In this document: positions 11,377 to 22,392 of the stretch, piece by piece | How the letters are laid out: the number at the start of each line of letters is the position of its first letter | How positions within the stretch are numbered: the stretch's first letter is position 1 | Assembly (NCBI GenBank): GCA_028583415.1 | Contig: CM053266.1 | Span: 7,697,217-7,761,216 of the forward strand | Origin: Protea cynaroides | Lineage: Eukaryota; Streptophyta; Magnoliopsida; Proteales; Proteaceae | DNA: 64,000 nt | Reading direction: 5' to 3' | Made by a program: the position numbers and the translations under genes | The notes under the pieces: model-generated | Databases searched by the model: none | What the model was told of the DNA's origin: nothing | Seen by the model: the letters and a program-made list of their open reading frames with translations, nothing else

Positions 11377-11649
11377 TCAAAATAGTGCATATCGATCGCA
11401 GGTACATGTCACTGCACTGGAGGAAAATGGTGCGACCGGTATGATCGATCGGTCCCTCCTTGACCAGCTCCCAAGAGGTACCAGTCGTAGTATCGATCGC
11501 ATATAGTGCAATAGGTATAGTCGATCGGTATGCCTCCGAAAAACCACCAATTTGGTGTTCGTCTTCCGTCGGTCACCCACTATGACTCCTAGGGTTCCTC
11601 CTATGCATTCTAGGCATGAATAACAAGTTAGGGTTGTTTTATGTTCCAT
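11377..11649 (-). CDS. B1 LTR leader ORF, 90 codons
   Basis: Minus-strand ORF starting MEHKTTLTCYSCLECIGG and ending TCTCDRYALF. The T2 5' LTR has the same start (MELETTLT...LECVGETL, 27553-27738), and the T1 LTRs keep the frame (LECVGGTLG...DRR...RRHTGR) with a stop or lost ATG near the beginning. A diverged trace (YIGETLE) is visible in S1. The C-terminal half overlaps the family-specific word cluster, so conservation there may be nucleotide-driven. The function is unknown: it could be an upstream ORF of the retroelement RNA or an exon of the LTR transcript. Confidence 0.35.
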   Translation of the reverse strand: MEHKTTLTCYSCLECIGGTLGVIVGDRRKTNTKLVVFRRHTDRLYLLHYMRSILRLVPLGSWSRRDRSIIPVAPFSSSAVTCTCDRYALF

Positions 11650-12268
11650 TCAAGTCCTAGTTCCTATGATTCTTTGCCTAGAATTTGAATCTAGGGTTTA
11701 TCGAACAATTAAGTTTTAATGAGAATTTAGGGATTTTGATTAATACCTAGCCTTGCATGGTATTGATCAGTCATGATCAGTCATCCATAATGCTTAACTT
11801 AGAGAGAAGTTCAAGCACTTATCGTTAGTTCTCAACTATGGTGTTCATTATCCAATGGCGGCTCCTCTTCCACCTTTCTTTTAGCTCTTTCTCCTCTTCA
11901 AATCTCTTTCTCTTCTCTAGGGTTTGTGAGGATCAGTCAAAGAGGTTTAAGGAGGTTTAGAGGTCCTTAAATAGGCTAGATTAGGTTTTAGAAAGTTTTC
12001 CTACATTAGGAAAGTCTCTAGGATTGAAATTTAGCAAGAAGGACCCACAAAATCCATTTTCGGATCTAACTAGTTTGCCCGCGCAGACATACCCGTCAAT
12101 CGGTATATAAACGGGTATCATAAGACCTGTATGATAATATTTCTCTATTTTGGCCCGTTTCATACCTGATTGTCATCCGCTCATCCCGCCTGGTCCGGTT
12201 AGGATTCGAAGACCTGTTATGACATAAAATAGAGGTTTAGATCGGGTTCATGGAGTGTGGGTCTTACA

Positions 12269-12330
12269 ACTCCCCCACCCTTTAAAGAAATTTCATCCTC
12301 GAAATTCGCATGCAAGTCTCACAGTGTATA
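12269..12330 (-). other. B1 polypurine tract with adjoining LTR-start-like repeat
   Basis: The minus strand reads TTTAAAGGGTGGGGGAGT directly before TGTAAGACCC. About 55 bases further upstream is TGTGAGACTTGCATGCG, which resembles an LTR start. T2 has the same arrangement with both purine tracts preserved, so the duplication is a family trait and not a local accident. Confidence 0.65.
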
Positions 12331-12449
12331 TGGTGTATGTGGTGGTGAGTTCGAGCCACCTTGACCCATACTACCCTCATCCTCAGTTGGAGGAGGCATA
12401 TTAGCATTCCTCCCTCTTGGTCTTTACTTGGAGGCATTGCGTGACATGG
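12331..12449 (-). pseudogene. gag: B1 gag N-terminal remnant
   Basis: The minus-strand ATG near 12445 starts MSRNASK, then a stop, then RPRGRNANMPPPTEDEG and a glycine-rich run. Composition and position resemble the T3 gag start (MSGRSVTRQNR, proline-rich). It runs almost directly into the polypurine region, so the rest of gag and all of pol were deleted. Confidence 0.5.
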
Positions 12450-13015
12450 TCGATAGTTGGTAGGGCAAATTTATAAATGGCCACATATTAGTATCGACCA
12501 CAAGTCCAATTAAACCATAACAATATCTTAAACACATCATGTTATGGCAGGTATAGACAGTGCACTTAAAATTTTCCTTGTTTTAACTCTATTTTAAGCT
12601 ATTTCTTGAACCGGGGGTAGTAACTAGGAGCATGCCCCTCCAGTTAGGTGAGGTCATTTAGTAATCCCCCCAATTTATTGGGGAAACCAGATGGTCGGTA
12701 TCGGGTGACCAAACCTCCAGTTATGCATCCGGTTCGTATTACCCTGTAAGGTAGCCTGCTTCTAGTAGGTTAATCGGAGGGAGTGATGGATGGTCAACCA
12801 CCCAGTTATTCCGTCGATTTTACACTTAAAAAATATTCTATGTTGTACACTTACTAGAGCACGAGACAGAAGTACCTAACTCTAGTTTAGGTTTTAAATG
12901 ACTCTAGTTATTTTGGCCCCAAAAGCCTAATTGACGTGACTCGTGGTTAAGCAGAGGATCAAAGAGGAGGCAGGGTTTATGTTGCTGGTCCTCCGGCTCA
13001 ACAGAAACCAGAACT
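12450..13015. other. Spacer between gag remnant and antisense gene promoter
   Basis: No coding potential. From about 12710 to 12830 it contains the N-family word cluster (GATGGTC, CATCCGGTT, GGATGGTCAACCACC), placed upstream of the antisense gene's TATA. The boundary between B1-derived and N-derived sequence lies somewhere within 12450-12760 and cannot be fixed by eye; homology with 17779 onward begins at about 12760. Confidence 0.5.
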
Positions 13016-13025
13016 CTATAAAAAG
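13016..13025 (+). promoter_or_regulatory. TATA box of antisense gene copy 1
   Basis: CTATAAAAAG, followed by a purine-rich untranslated exon and a GTATG donor at 13176. The second copy has CTATAAAAGG at the matching place (18044-18053), which supports a real promoter running opposite to the LTR. Confidence 0.55.
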
Positions 13026-13175
13026 CGCATGAGTCCTCATTTGGAGCCCACAAAGGAGTGGCTCTGGGAGAAAAGAAAGAGAAGAGGATTCCTCCAAATC
13101 TCCCAAGGTTTCCTCCCCTATTCTTAGTGGTTCTTTGGTTATTTCAGGCGGCATAACCCAACATCTCCTATCTAG

Positions 13176-13429
13176 GTATGTTTCTTTCTCCTTCCCTTTG
13201 TTTATTTCACTTCATTGGTCGTACCTAGGGTTTTCCCTAAACATCGTATGGGATGAGGGAGCCCTTATGGGTTATTCCATGTCATGAGGACTTCTTGGTG
13301 TTGGGGCATTAGTTCCCATACCAAGCCTTCTCCTAGTCTTTCAGAGAAAATCATATATTTCCTGTCTAACTTTTCATACATGGTATCTGATATTATTCTA
13401 ACTAAAATTTCCATTTGCTTTATCTGTAG
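13176..13429 (+). other. 5' UTR intron of antisense gene copy 1 (putative)
   Basis: Donor CTAG/GTATGTTTC and acceptor TATCTGTAG six bases before the ATG (13435). The second copy has the same donor (GTATGTTTCC at 18202) and acceptor (18469), and T3 has an equivalent intron. 254 bases, T-rich at the 3' end. Confidence 0.55.
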
Positions 13430-13434
13430 ACACT

Positions 13435-14630
13435 ATGGCACGTGGTATAGAGGGTAGGATTGTCCTAGCCAGAAGGTTTGACAGCGCATGGTTCTTATCA
13501 TATAACTGTAGCCAAAAGTGGGCGAAGTTTGGCACAGCCAAGGTTGAGGCTGGGTGCTACGTTATCCTAGAGTAGTTGACCAAGTTTGCTACTGGGCTGC
13601 ATTTCGATGCACTAGGTTGGACCCCAGTCTTGTGCATTTGAGACGATGTGTACCCCAACTTCGTGAGGCATTATTTTTGCAACTTGAGTCATAGTGTTGA
13701 AGAGGTGGGTGTACTTTTTCCTACCAGCATGGTGAAAGGCGTGAAGATCAACCTGAGCATTGCCAGTCTAGGTGAAATACTCAACATATCCACTGCTAAA
13801 AGAACAGTGTAGTTTGGGCCTCACCAGGTTGCAGATTGTCAAGAGGATCAGTGGATCACTTTACGGAGGGAGCTCATCCACCTTTATAAACTAGACATAA
13901 AGAATGGGAACAATGAGCCCGACTACAGATCCATTCCCAGGATCATCAATCGTATCATACAACACAATAGACTTCCCGAAGCTGGTCATAGAGACAAGCT
14001 GAATACATTTACCAGACTCACTGTGTATTTATGGGAGAGCAGATATGTCACCCATACATGATTTTGAGACATATCTTGTTCTTAGCAGACCACCTGGGTC
14101 CAGATGGAAGACTGCCATATGGTCAACTGTTGTCCCATATCTTTGCTCACTTCGAGGTGAGCTTTGCCGGGGAGGTGATGGAAAATGGAAAGGAATCTTT
14201 CCCATTTGATTGGACCAGCATTGTTCAGATGCATCTGCATGAAGTAGTGATGTTTGACCTGGAATTCGAGGCGATCAAGAAACCGCATATGAGGGCACGT
14301 CGGAGACATCCAGTAGCACATATGGTAGCTATCAGAGAGGATAATGATAGCGAGAGGGAGGTCCCAATAGGAGACGGGGCCTCTACCTCTACAGTAGTAG
14401 CTAAACCTCAAGGGCACATGGTTCGAGTTAAGGAAATATTTACTGCTATCCAAGAGGGTCAGTAAAAAATAATTAAGGAACTAGCCGCCATGCAGCATAT
14501 TTAGCAAGCCATAGTGAGCCATCAGGATGCCTTTGATAAGGATCTTTGATAGGTTCAAGCCTCCATGGTGCATGTCCTACCAGTAGCTCAACAGAGTGGT
14601 TTAGACCCACCACCTTTTTCTGATCCCTAG
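13435..14630 (+). pseudogene. Antisense gene copy 1: putative plant transposon protein (Transposase_32-like)
   Basis: Opposite in direction to the surrounding minus-strand LTRs. It begins MARGIEGRIVLARRF; the middle matches the plant transposon protein domain (YPNFVRHYFCNLS, then VKGVKINLSIASL, then IPRIINRIIQHN) and the tail is polar, ending SDP and TAG at 14628. In-frame stops near 13575, 13640 and 13810 and a frameshift near 14010 disable it. Domain and layout agree with the antisense gene of T3 (42109-43435). The family is common in plant repeats and its biochemical role is unknown; the name transposase is not backed by a visible catalytic triad. Confidence 0.7.
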
Positions 14631-14966
14631 TGGTCATGTGATCCTTTCCTACTTTTTCTATGTATTCTGCCCCAACGTTCCTTTCTACATGCCTGTCATA
14701 TATATAGGGTAACTATCCATACTGTGGATTGTACCCCATTTTATACTCACCAGACATATATATACATATAGGCTGTCTTACTTATACTTGTGCATTATTC
14801 TCTTACTTAATTCTTGTAATTGGTGACCAAATTATTATTGTCCTTATTCACTACTGCTGGTTTGTACATGTCTTTAGTTAACCTATGCATACCGCTGACA
14901 CATGGAAATACGTATGCAGGGAAAACTTATAAGTAATACAAAGTGGTTTTGTTCTAATACCAGTGT
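14631..14966 (-). other. N-family leader with degraded primer site
   Basis: The 3' flank of the antisense gene keeps the block GGGTAACTATCCATACTGTG, related to the T1/T3 leader block, and GCATTATTCTCTTAC. Next to the LTR, 14951-14962 reads TGGTATTAGAAC on the minus strand, the initiator-Met primer site with two transition changes. Four bases separate it from the LTR. Confidence 0.65.
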
Positions 14967-17778
14967 TGTCATAGCCCATTCTTGAGAATTAGGCGTGACA
15001 TCTGGGTCAACCCTTTTCGCAACCTGAATAATTCTAGGAATGATAAGCACAATATTACAAAATAATTACAAAATAATTCCATAGTCTACACATGTAATAA
15101 CTACAATAATAATATAAGTGAAAGCATTAAATATTGACAGATGAAACTAATGATAACATATCCCATACTACGTATCAATTTATAATTACAAACCATTGGT
15201 GCTCCATAAAACACTATCATATCCATATACACATACCCAAATCAAAAACAAATAAATCTATTACACTGTTTTTTATAGACCTCTTCATCTACCAACAAAA
15301 GGAATCATAATATCTTGAAAGTATTAAGAAGAAGGAAAGTAAGGGGAGGGCTACATCATGCGTAGACGCAATCGCTGTAGGTGCAGCCCTCGTTGTGCTC
15401 TCCACCGACACCATCAGTACCAGTGACTATATTCACCAAAGGGGACTCCACAAAATCAACGATAGAGAAGTCACCTGCAACAAAATCTTGAAATAAGTGT
15501 CAACACAGGGTGAGCTCACATCCCAGCTCAGTGAGAAATCTAGTATCACATGCGTACAACATAAAACATTAAATGATATGAAATGTAATTTATTTTATAT
15601 AAGGTCTCAGGTTTGTGTTACTACCTCTAGAGCAAAGATAGAAGTTGAATAGACGACTCCAAGCCGTTAAACCATTTCTACAAGTAAACTCCCCCCTTCG
15701 GGACACCAATCCTTATAGGGTTCATTACCTCCCATCATAAAATCCACATACGCCAACTACAGTACAACCATACGTCACTCACTCCTCCTAGGATCACCCA
15801 AACTTTGAAAGTGCAAAGCTATGCCAGTATCTTGACCCCTATTGGAAGGGCATAAGAAACAAGGAATAGCACCACCTTTGCCTACTATGTGCATTCATTT
15901 CATTCTGGCTGCCCGCCAACAGAGTCCCTGGATCACCACTCCCACGGATCACTGTACCCCCATTAGCATGTTGATAAAACCATCATGACTTACACCAATA
16001 GAGATCCCCAGATCACCACTCTCATAAATCAATGTGCCCCCACTAGTGAGTTTACATTCCAACATGATGTGTCACACGAACCATCACACATGGCTGCAAT
16101 CCAACATGACCCATGCACCCGTACTCCTATGCATAGCTCAAGCCTTCGTATATGGTTGCATATGCTCATATAATAAAGACTATACCCTAACGGCGAACCT
16201 TGGCTCTACTCCCATTGATCATGGTGCTCCTGCTAGAGCCTAGCATAACTTCATGGCCTATGTATTGTGCTCCCACATGCCATACATCCATCATACCCCA
16301 ATAATCATACAAACATTCTTAGTTTTTATTTAATGCATGCTCATACATAGCAATAATGGAAAACATACAATTAAATAACAACCTAATCATGTTACTGGTT
16401 AAATAAACATATTATTAGAAATGCCCTAAGTCTATGGACTCAACCCCTCACCTAATTGCACAAGAAGTGCAGCAGTACTATGAAGCTTAGTAGAATCTTC
16501 TACAACCACCCTTGTCAATACCTATTTAAGCACGTAAGTCCATACATGGGTCCCAAGATAAGTAGGAAACCCAACAATTGGCCTTCCTATTCATTACTAG
16601 GAATTGTAGTCAAAACAGACTTAAGTGAAGGATGAAACCAGTTAAGGGTGCCTCCAGTACAATCATACGGTTAACACTTAGAGTATTTTCCAAGTAGACA
16701 GGACCTGATGGATGAGCGGATAATCGAGCATCCAGTAGGTCATCCGGTAAGTATACTATATACATACTAGGGTTCCACTAGGTTTTTCAGAAGCTTTGTC
16801 GGGTGGTCATTCATCTAGCACTGATTCTGCCTAATGTTAAGCCTAAACGAAGGGTCCAGGTCAATCGGACCCACCAAGAAATCGATTGGATGACCAGGAG
16901 GATAATCGGAGGATCGTACCTCCGGGAGGTCCTGTGGTATGAGGCTTTGGATAGTTCATTGGTCATAAGCCAAGGCATTGGCCTTGGCGAAGCCATGGTC
17001 TAAGGTAACCAGAAGAATGGACATAATTGTGCCTCTAATATGAGGCTCTAGTTCAGACCTAGTAACCAAGTCATGAACTGAGCTTGGTCTCTAAGCTTTG
17101 GAGACTTTTTGTCCATTATAAGGTTTCCATTAGTTGGTGGGAAACTTATTCCCACCATTATTAGGCATAATAAGAGTCATTTATGGCTCTAATACTCCCT
17201 TAATGGAGTTGGTTGAGATGCAAACCTAGATCTTGGTCATTAATGGAGTCTCCATTAATGGAGCTCAACCACCAAGCCTTGCTATACTTCAACTTTAAGG
17301 AAGAAGGAGGAAGCTTAGTTGACTTGTCTCTAAGGGAGCTAGGGCTTGGAGTTCCTTAGCTTCAAGCTCTTTTTATACTTCTTCTCTTCTCTTCTCCTCT
17401 CTCTCACTCTCCCACATTTCCAAAAAGAAAGAAAAGGAGGCTGGGTCCTCCCTTTTATAGAAATCGGGGAGAGAGAATATGTCTAGGTCGAGTTCTAGTA
17501 GTCGGTGCCAATAATCCGATTATGCTTCCGGTTGGTCATCTGGTTGGGCCAAAATATATCTTATTGGCCATCTATTTGGCTCGGATGCTTGGGGATACAT
17601 ACCTCTTTCCCCTAATGTCTACTAGGGCACGTTATCCCACCAAACACACATAGCAAAGACTTGCCTATGGCTTAGATACCACCATCGGATCCACATTAGG
17701 TGCTCCATCAGTCGATTCGTTGAGACCTGGCATAAGGGGAATCTAGGTTAGTTTGGGATTCTGGGTGCAGGTCTCACA
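14967..17778 (-). repeat. N-family LTR 1 (2812 bases)
   Basis: Bounded by TGTCATAGCCC and GGTCTCACA on the plus strand. Minus-oriented: U3 at the right with TATA (CTATAAAA near 17452), word cluster CCGGTTGGTCATCTGG near 17520-17550, a second cluster at 16680-16760, an exon-like segment near 16455-16502 and the peptide exon at 15356-15474. It sits between two N-type internal regions, so it serves as the 5' LTR of the left one and the 3' LTR of the right one. It differs strongly from T1-T3 LTRs but shares their internal order. Confidence 0.8.
15356..15474 (-). CDS. N LTR 1 terminal exon: diverged CxCxxC peptide
   Basis: On the minus strand, the acceptor TTTTGTTGCAG is followed by an open frame of 39 codons beginning GDFSIVDFVESPLV and ending GCTYSDCVYA, then TGA. 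Alignment with T3 (GYTVEDFM...SSCECNSCVFD) keeps the aromatic and acidic pattern, the first and last cysteines, the final C-V-aromatic and the stop position. The middle cysteine is tyrosine here but cysteine in LTR 2, so the family ancestor had all three. Confidence 0.42.
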
Positions 17779-18043
17779 AAACACTTCCAGAAGATTAACC
17801 GACGGATGTGACGGATGGCACACCATCTGATTAAGCCTCCAGTTTAATACTTAAAAAATTTCCATTTTCTATTTGTATACCAGAGGCATGAAGCAGAGGT
17901 AGGTGGCTCTGGTTAAATTAAAATTCCTCTGGTTAATTTGGGTACCAAAAACCAAACAAACGTGACTCTTAGTTAACCAGAGGATCGAAATGGAGGCAAC
18001 GTTTAAATTGCTGACCCCCTCTAGTTCTACAGAAATCAGAATC
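17779..18043. other. N internal region 2, promoter-proximal spacer without polypurine tract
   Basis: The sequence directly beside LTR 1 reads AAACACTTCCAG and has no purine tract on either strand, so the normal 3' internal end has been deleted. The family word (GACGGATGGCACACCATC) lies at about 17800-17830, upstream of the antisense promoter. No coding potential. Confidence 0.5.
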
Positions 18044-18053
18044 CTATAAAAGG
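18044..18053 (+). promoter_or_regulatory. TATA box of antisense gene copy 2
   Basis: CTATAAAAGG at the position matching copy 1; followed by a 5' exon, donor at 18202 and an intron of 268 bases to the acceptor GTGTAG at 18469. Confidence 0.55.
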
Positions 18054-18474
18054 ATTTGTAGGACTTCATTTGGAGACCACACAAGGAGTCTCTGGGAGAA
18101 CAGAGAGATAAGGCCTCTCTCTCATTTTCCAACGGTTCCTCCCTCCTTTCTTATTGGTTTTTGGCTACATTGTGTGGCACAACCCAATTCCATCTGAAAA
18201 GGTATGTTTCCTCCTTTTCTTTGTGATTAATCCCTTTCATTAAGCATAACCCAAGGTTTCTTTCCTGTTGGTTTTCTAATATTGCATGGGAATGAGAAAA
18301 GCATCATAGGCTTTCTCATAAGTTGGTAGTTCCTTAATAGTAAGGCATTGTTATCACACCAAGGGTCTATTAGTTTCCCATGCAAATGATATTTTTCTAC
18401 TTAACCTTTTCACATTAAAGTATGACAGTTTTTCTAATTGTCAATTCCATTTGATTTTTACTTGTGTAGATACT

Positions 18475-19716
18475 ATGGCACGTGGTAGAGATAGTAGGGT
18501 CATTCCGGCTAGGAGGTTTGACTAAACCCATTTCCTCTCATATGACTGTAGTCAAATTGGGAGAAGTTTGGCAGAATCAAGGTTGAGGACAGGCATTTCA
18601 TTATTCTAGAGGAGTTAACTGGTTCTCTATGGGGGTTTACATTAATATATTGCGTATTCATGATGACGTGTACCCCAACTTGGTGAGGCACTTCTTCTAT
18701 AACTTAAGCCACACAATCGATGAGGAGGGCATATTACATCTCACCAACATGGTGAAAGGTATCCCAATTAGTCTGGACATCACCAGCCTAGTTGCCATAC
18801 TAGACATATTCACATATGGAAGACATATGAACTTTGGGCCTCATTAGGCCATAGATTGCACAGAGGATTTCTGGACCACTGCATGGATGGATCTCATCCA
18901 CCCTGAAAATTGAATGCTCATAATGGAAACATTGAGCCTGATTTCAAACCCATCCCTAGAGTCATCAGTCGCATTATGCAGCACAATATACTCCATAGAG
19001 CTAGCCACAAGGACAAGCTGAATGTGTTTGCTATGTACATGACACACTATGAGTTTCAGGGAGAGCAGCTGTATCTCCCACATATTATTTAGAGGCACAT
19101 ACTATTCCTGACAGACCACTTGGGCGATGGGAAGCTATCATATGGTCGTTTGTTGACACACATCTTCTTACACTTTGGGTTGGAGTTGGTTGGTCAAGAG
19201 ATTGACAATGGGAAGGAATCCTCCCCATTTGGCTAGACCAGTATTATCTAGATGCAGCTTCATGACATCGTGATGTCTGATCCAAAACTCGAGGTGATAC
19301 GTTAACCCAAGTAGAGTGTACTTCGTAGGCACCGAGTGGCACGTAGGGTGGCTACCAGAGACGATAGTGACAGTGAGATAGAGGTCTCAGTGGGACACGA
19401 GGCTTCCACCTCTACAGCAGTAGCTAGGCCTCGAAGGTATATGGCTCGGATAGAGGATATGTTCACCACCCTTCAGGAGGGGCAATAGAAGATGATGGAA
19501 GAACTAGCCAGTATGTGGCGTGACTAGCAAGCTATAGTGAGGTTTCAGGATGCCTTCAATGAGGATCTTCTTCAGGTTTGGGCCTTTATGGTGTGTGTTG
19601 GGGTGATTCCCCATTTGTACCACCGACGTCCGATAGAGGGATATAGTTGGCGCATGCTCACTCCATTAGCAGCTCAGCAAAGTGGATCAGACCCACCACC
19701 TGCCATTGACCCCTAG
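18475..19716 (+). pseudogene. Antisense gene copy 2: putative plant transposon protein
   Basis: The same reading frame can be followed for 413 codons from MARGRDSRVIPARRF to a TAG at 19714-19716 without a net frameshift, but several stops interrupt it, the first at a TAA 16 codons in. The core domain is clear (YPNLVRHFFYNLSHTIDEEG; FKPIPRVISRIMQHNILHRA). Full length compared with copy 1 and the T3 copy. Together with the primer-site remnant it is the only gene in this internal region, so the N element must have relied on other elements for reverse transcriptase and integrase. Confidence 0.7.
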
Positions 19717-19938
19717 TGACCATGCTATCATATTTCCTTTTCTTTTACTTTAGACTTGTGCATTATTATCTTGTTTAAATTTTCGAACGCAGTGGCTAAA
19801 TTATTATTGCCCCTACTCACTACTATTGGTTTGTACATGTCTTTTAGTATAACATATGTATCTATCATCGACACATGGAAACATGTATACATGGCAAATT
19901 TACAAGTAAAACAAAATGGTTTGCTTTGATACTAGTAT
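19717..19938 (-). other. N-family leader 2 with degraded primer site
   Basis: Short leader of about 220 bases. The minus strand reads TAGTATCAAAGC at 19923-19934, the initiator-Met primer site with two G-to-A changes, four bases from the LTR. The conserved leader block present in copy 1 is missing here. Confidence 0.6.
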
Positions 19939-20320
19939 TGTCACAGTCCATTCTAGAGAATCAGACGTGATATCTGGGTCAACCCTTGTGGCAACCCAAA
20001 AACTTCCAAGATCGCTACCACAATGATTACAATATAAATCCCACAGTCTACACAAGCAATATCCATAATAATCAAGAAACAATAATAACATTAGCGGAAG
20101 CATTAATATGTAACAGATGCACTAAAGGTGATATCATACCCATAATATATCAGTTATAAATTACATCCATTGTTCTCCACAAAATAATATTATATTAAAT
20201 ATACACATAGCCAAATACAAAATGAGTAAATCTGTTACATTGTTTTGATAGATCTCTTTGTCTACCAATAAAAAGAATCATAATGTACTAAAAAAGAGAA
20301 TGGGTAAGGAGAGGGCTATA

Positions 20321-20439
20321 TCATGCGTAAACGCAGTCACTGCAGGTTCAGCCCTTGCCGTGCTCTCTAACAACATCATCGGTACCTATGATGACACTCA
20401 TCAACGGGGACTCCATAAAATCAGCTACAGAGTAGTCAC
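20321..20439 (-). pseudogene. N LTR 2 terminal exon, peptide with premature stop
   Basis: Same exon as in LTR 1: GDYSVADFMESPLM then a stop (TGA at 20348-20350) in place of the first cysteine, then TCSDCVYA. The middle and last cysteines are present. Comparing the two copies restores the three-cysteine pattern for the family without any other family being used. Confidence 0.45.
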
Positions 20440-20616
20440 CTGCAATAGAATCTGAAAAAGACGTATCAATACAAGGGTAAGCTCCCACTCCAACTAGTAT
20501 GAAATCCAGTGTCACATGCATTAAACACACAATGATATAAAATGCAATTTATTTTAGTTAGGCTTTATAGCTTATGTTTCTACTTGGTATCATATTGAGA
20601 TTCAGCCTGTACTTTT

Positions 20617-22392
20617 TGTCACACTTCAATTCTGGTTGAACAAAAAGTGTGAAGGAACCATCAATGAACCAACAGCTCTAGGCAGGATCATGAAGAATCA
20701 TGCTAATAATCGAACCATACATTTAATCATAATCAAAATATATAAATAATCACCAGAAGTCTTTATTAATGAGCTGAGAACTATTGTGATAATAATTAAT
20801 CTAATAATCTCAATGACTAAAACATAAATAAATATATCATTACAAGTTCATAATCCAAATACAATAATAAACCCTAAATTTAAACACAATAGAGACACTT
20901 ACATGATGAGTCATGCTCGTTCGCCATCGAGTGCACATCCAGAGCTGGTACTCTTCTAACAGAAGGTACATTGACATAGTCGTCCATAGTATAACCTGCA
21001 TCATCAGAAACTAAAAAGAAAATGTATATGTCGGGTGAACTTACAACTTAGCTCAGTGAGAAACAAAACATGTAGCAAGCAATATTCATAACGTAGCATT
21101 CAATCAATGAGTTTGGCTAAGTTTGTAATGTGCTATGGTAAGGATAGACTAGAGCCCCACCTCCATGCATGAGAATGTAATCATACCCAATGGTCAAGCT
21201 GCAACCAAAATCATCGTCGCCCCACAACACTAACTATAAGAGAGAGATAGGGCTAAAGCCTAACAGCATCCTACAACTAAACCATCAGCCCCCCTTAATA
21301 CCCTACCCCGTACCAGTATATGTGCCCTTACTGGCGAGGGCTTGCAAACTAGGTTCCTCACTGACCAATCCTAGATGTTATCAAAATTTTATCCAAGACC
21401 CTACCTCAACATCCATTTATATAAAATAGAGATAGAGCTAGAGTTTATTGGTAAGGCTATGACCAACACCGCCAACACTCCCCCTGATACCCTACAACAT
21501 ACTAAGCATGCCAAGGTAATGCTAATACGAATATGTCAGTGGGGTGAACGGTTTAAGGCTCCAACCTTTCTCCACCCAATACACCAATTACATATAAATG
21601 CGTATCTATCCACAATCATAACAAGAATAAAATAATATGCATGAGCAATAATAACAAATATTGGATGACATGTTACATGTACATTACAAGCAAAACAACG
21701 ACATACAAGGTAGTTTGTTATTATAGTCACTCAGGACATTGTCCTGTTGCATGTTCGGTGTGGCATATTGTCTAAGTTTATGGATCTGTCACCGGTCCCA
21801 CTCTAAGTGCGACCGATCAACCAGACTAGACAACTCCTTATTGCTCTTATGTTTGTGTTTCTTCAGAGTCAATCCTTTGGCTCTTTCTAGGGTTTCACCT
21901 ATGTAGTTCTTTGGTTGAGAAGATGTTATGGTTTGGTCTTCTATGGTAACCTAGTCCATTATCATGTTCTTGTTTTTGGTTCTCATAAATCATTCCAATG
22001 ATACGATCCAGAATATAGTGGAATCAGTCATTAACATCGGTGATCCAAATATTATATATATATATATCTATTTTATGCATGATGGTTAGAGACTTACCAT
22101 TGGTTTCTTAACGGTATTGCTAGAAATTGACGGTGAGTTCTCCTTCTCCATAGCCTCTTCTTTCCTATTCTCAGAGTTAATTTTGTGCTTGTCCGATTGT
22201 GAGTCCGATTACACAATATGTGAGACCAGACAAACTCAACCAATCAGACTAGATAAGGTTAAAGTTGTCTGTTTCATACCTTGAATGCATGGTCTATCAT
22301 CTGACCATCTTTTCTGACTCGGTTATGATGGGAAGACCTGTCATGACACGTTAACCCATGTTAGACTGGGTTAGTGGAGTATGGTTCTTACA
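20617..22392 (-). repeat. S1: solo LTR, diverged
   Basis: Starts TGTCACACTTC, ends GGTTCTTACA. Flanked by CTTTT (20612-20616) and CTTTC (22393-22397), a target duplication with one change. It carries the peptide exon (20880-21010), a leader with word cluster near 21790-21830 (CACCGGTCCC...GCGACCGATC) and U3 with GTCCGATTGTGAGTCCGATT near 22195. No internal genes, as expected for LTR-LTR recombination. Confidence 0.85.
20880..21010 (-). CDS. S1 terminal exon: CxCxxC peptide
   Basis: On the minus strand, acceptor CTTTTTAG then an open frame SDDAGYTMDDYVNVPSV, ending HDSSCKCLYCV and TAA at 20880-20882. All three cysteines are kept although the surrounding LTR is strongly diverged from T1-T3. 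Confidence 0.45.

Larger units (their letters stand above)
10469..12268 (-). repeat. B1: LTR fragment (T1/T2-related) interrupted by B0
   Basis: Starts in the middle of the peptide exon (minus strand: DANYTVEDYV) where B0 was inserted, and continues through leader and U3 to TGTGGGTCTTACA at 12268, followed by a polypurine tract. It is therefore the 3' LTR of a minus-strand element. It keeps an internal exon (11239-11297) and a 90-codon leader ORF. TATA-like CTATTTAAGG lies near 11972 on the minus strand. The missing left part is outside the window. Confidence 0.8.
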
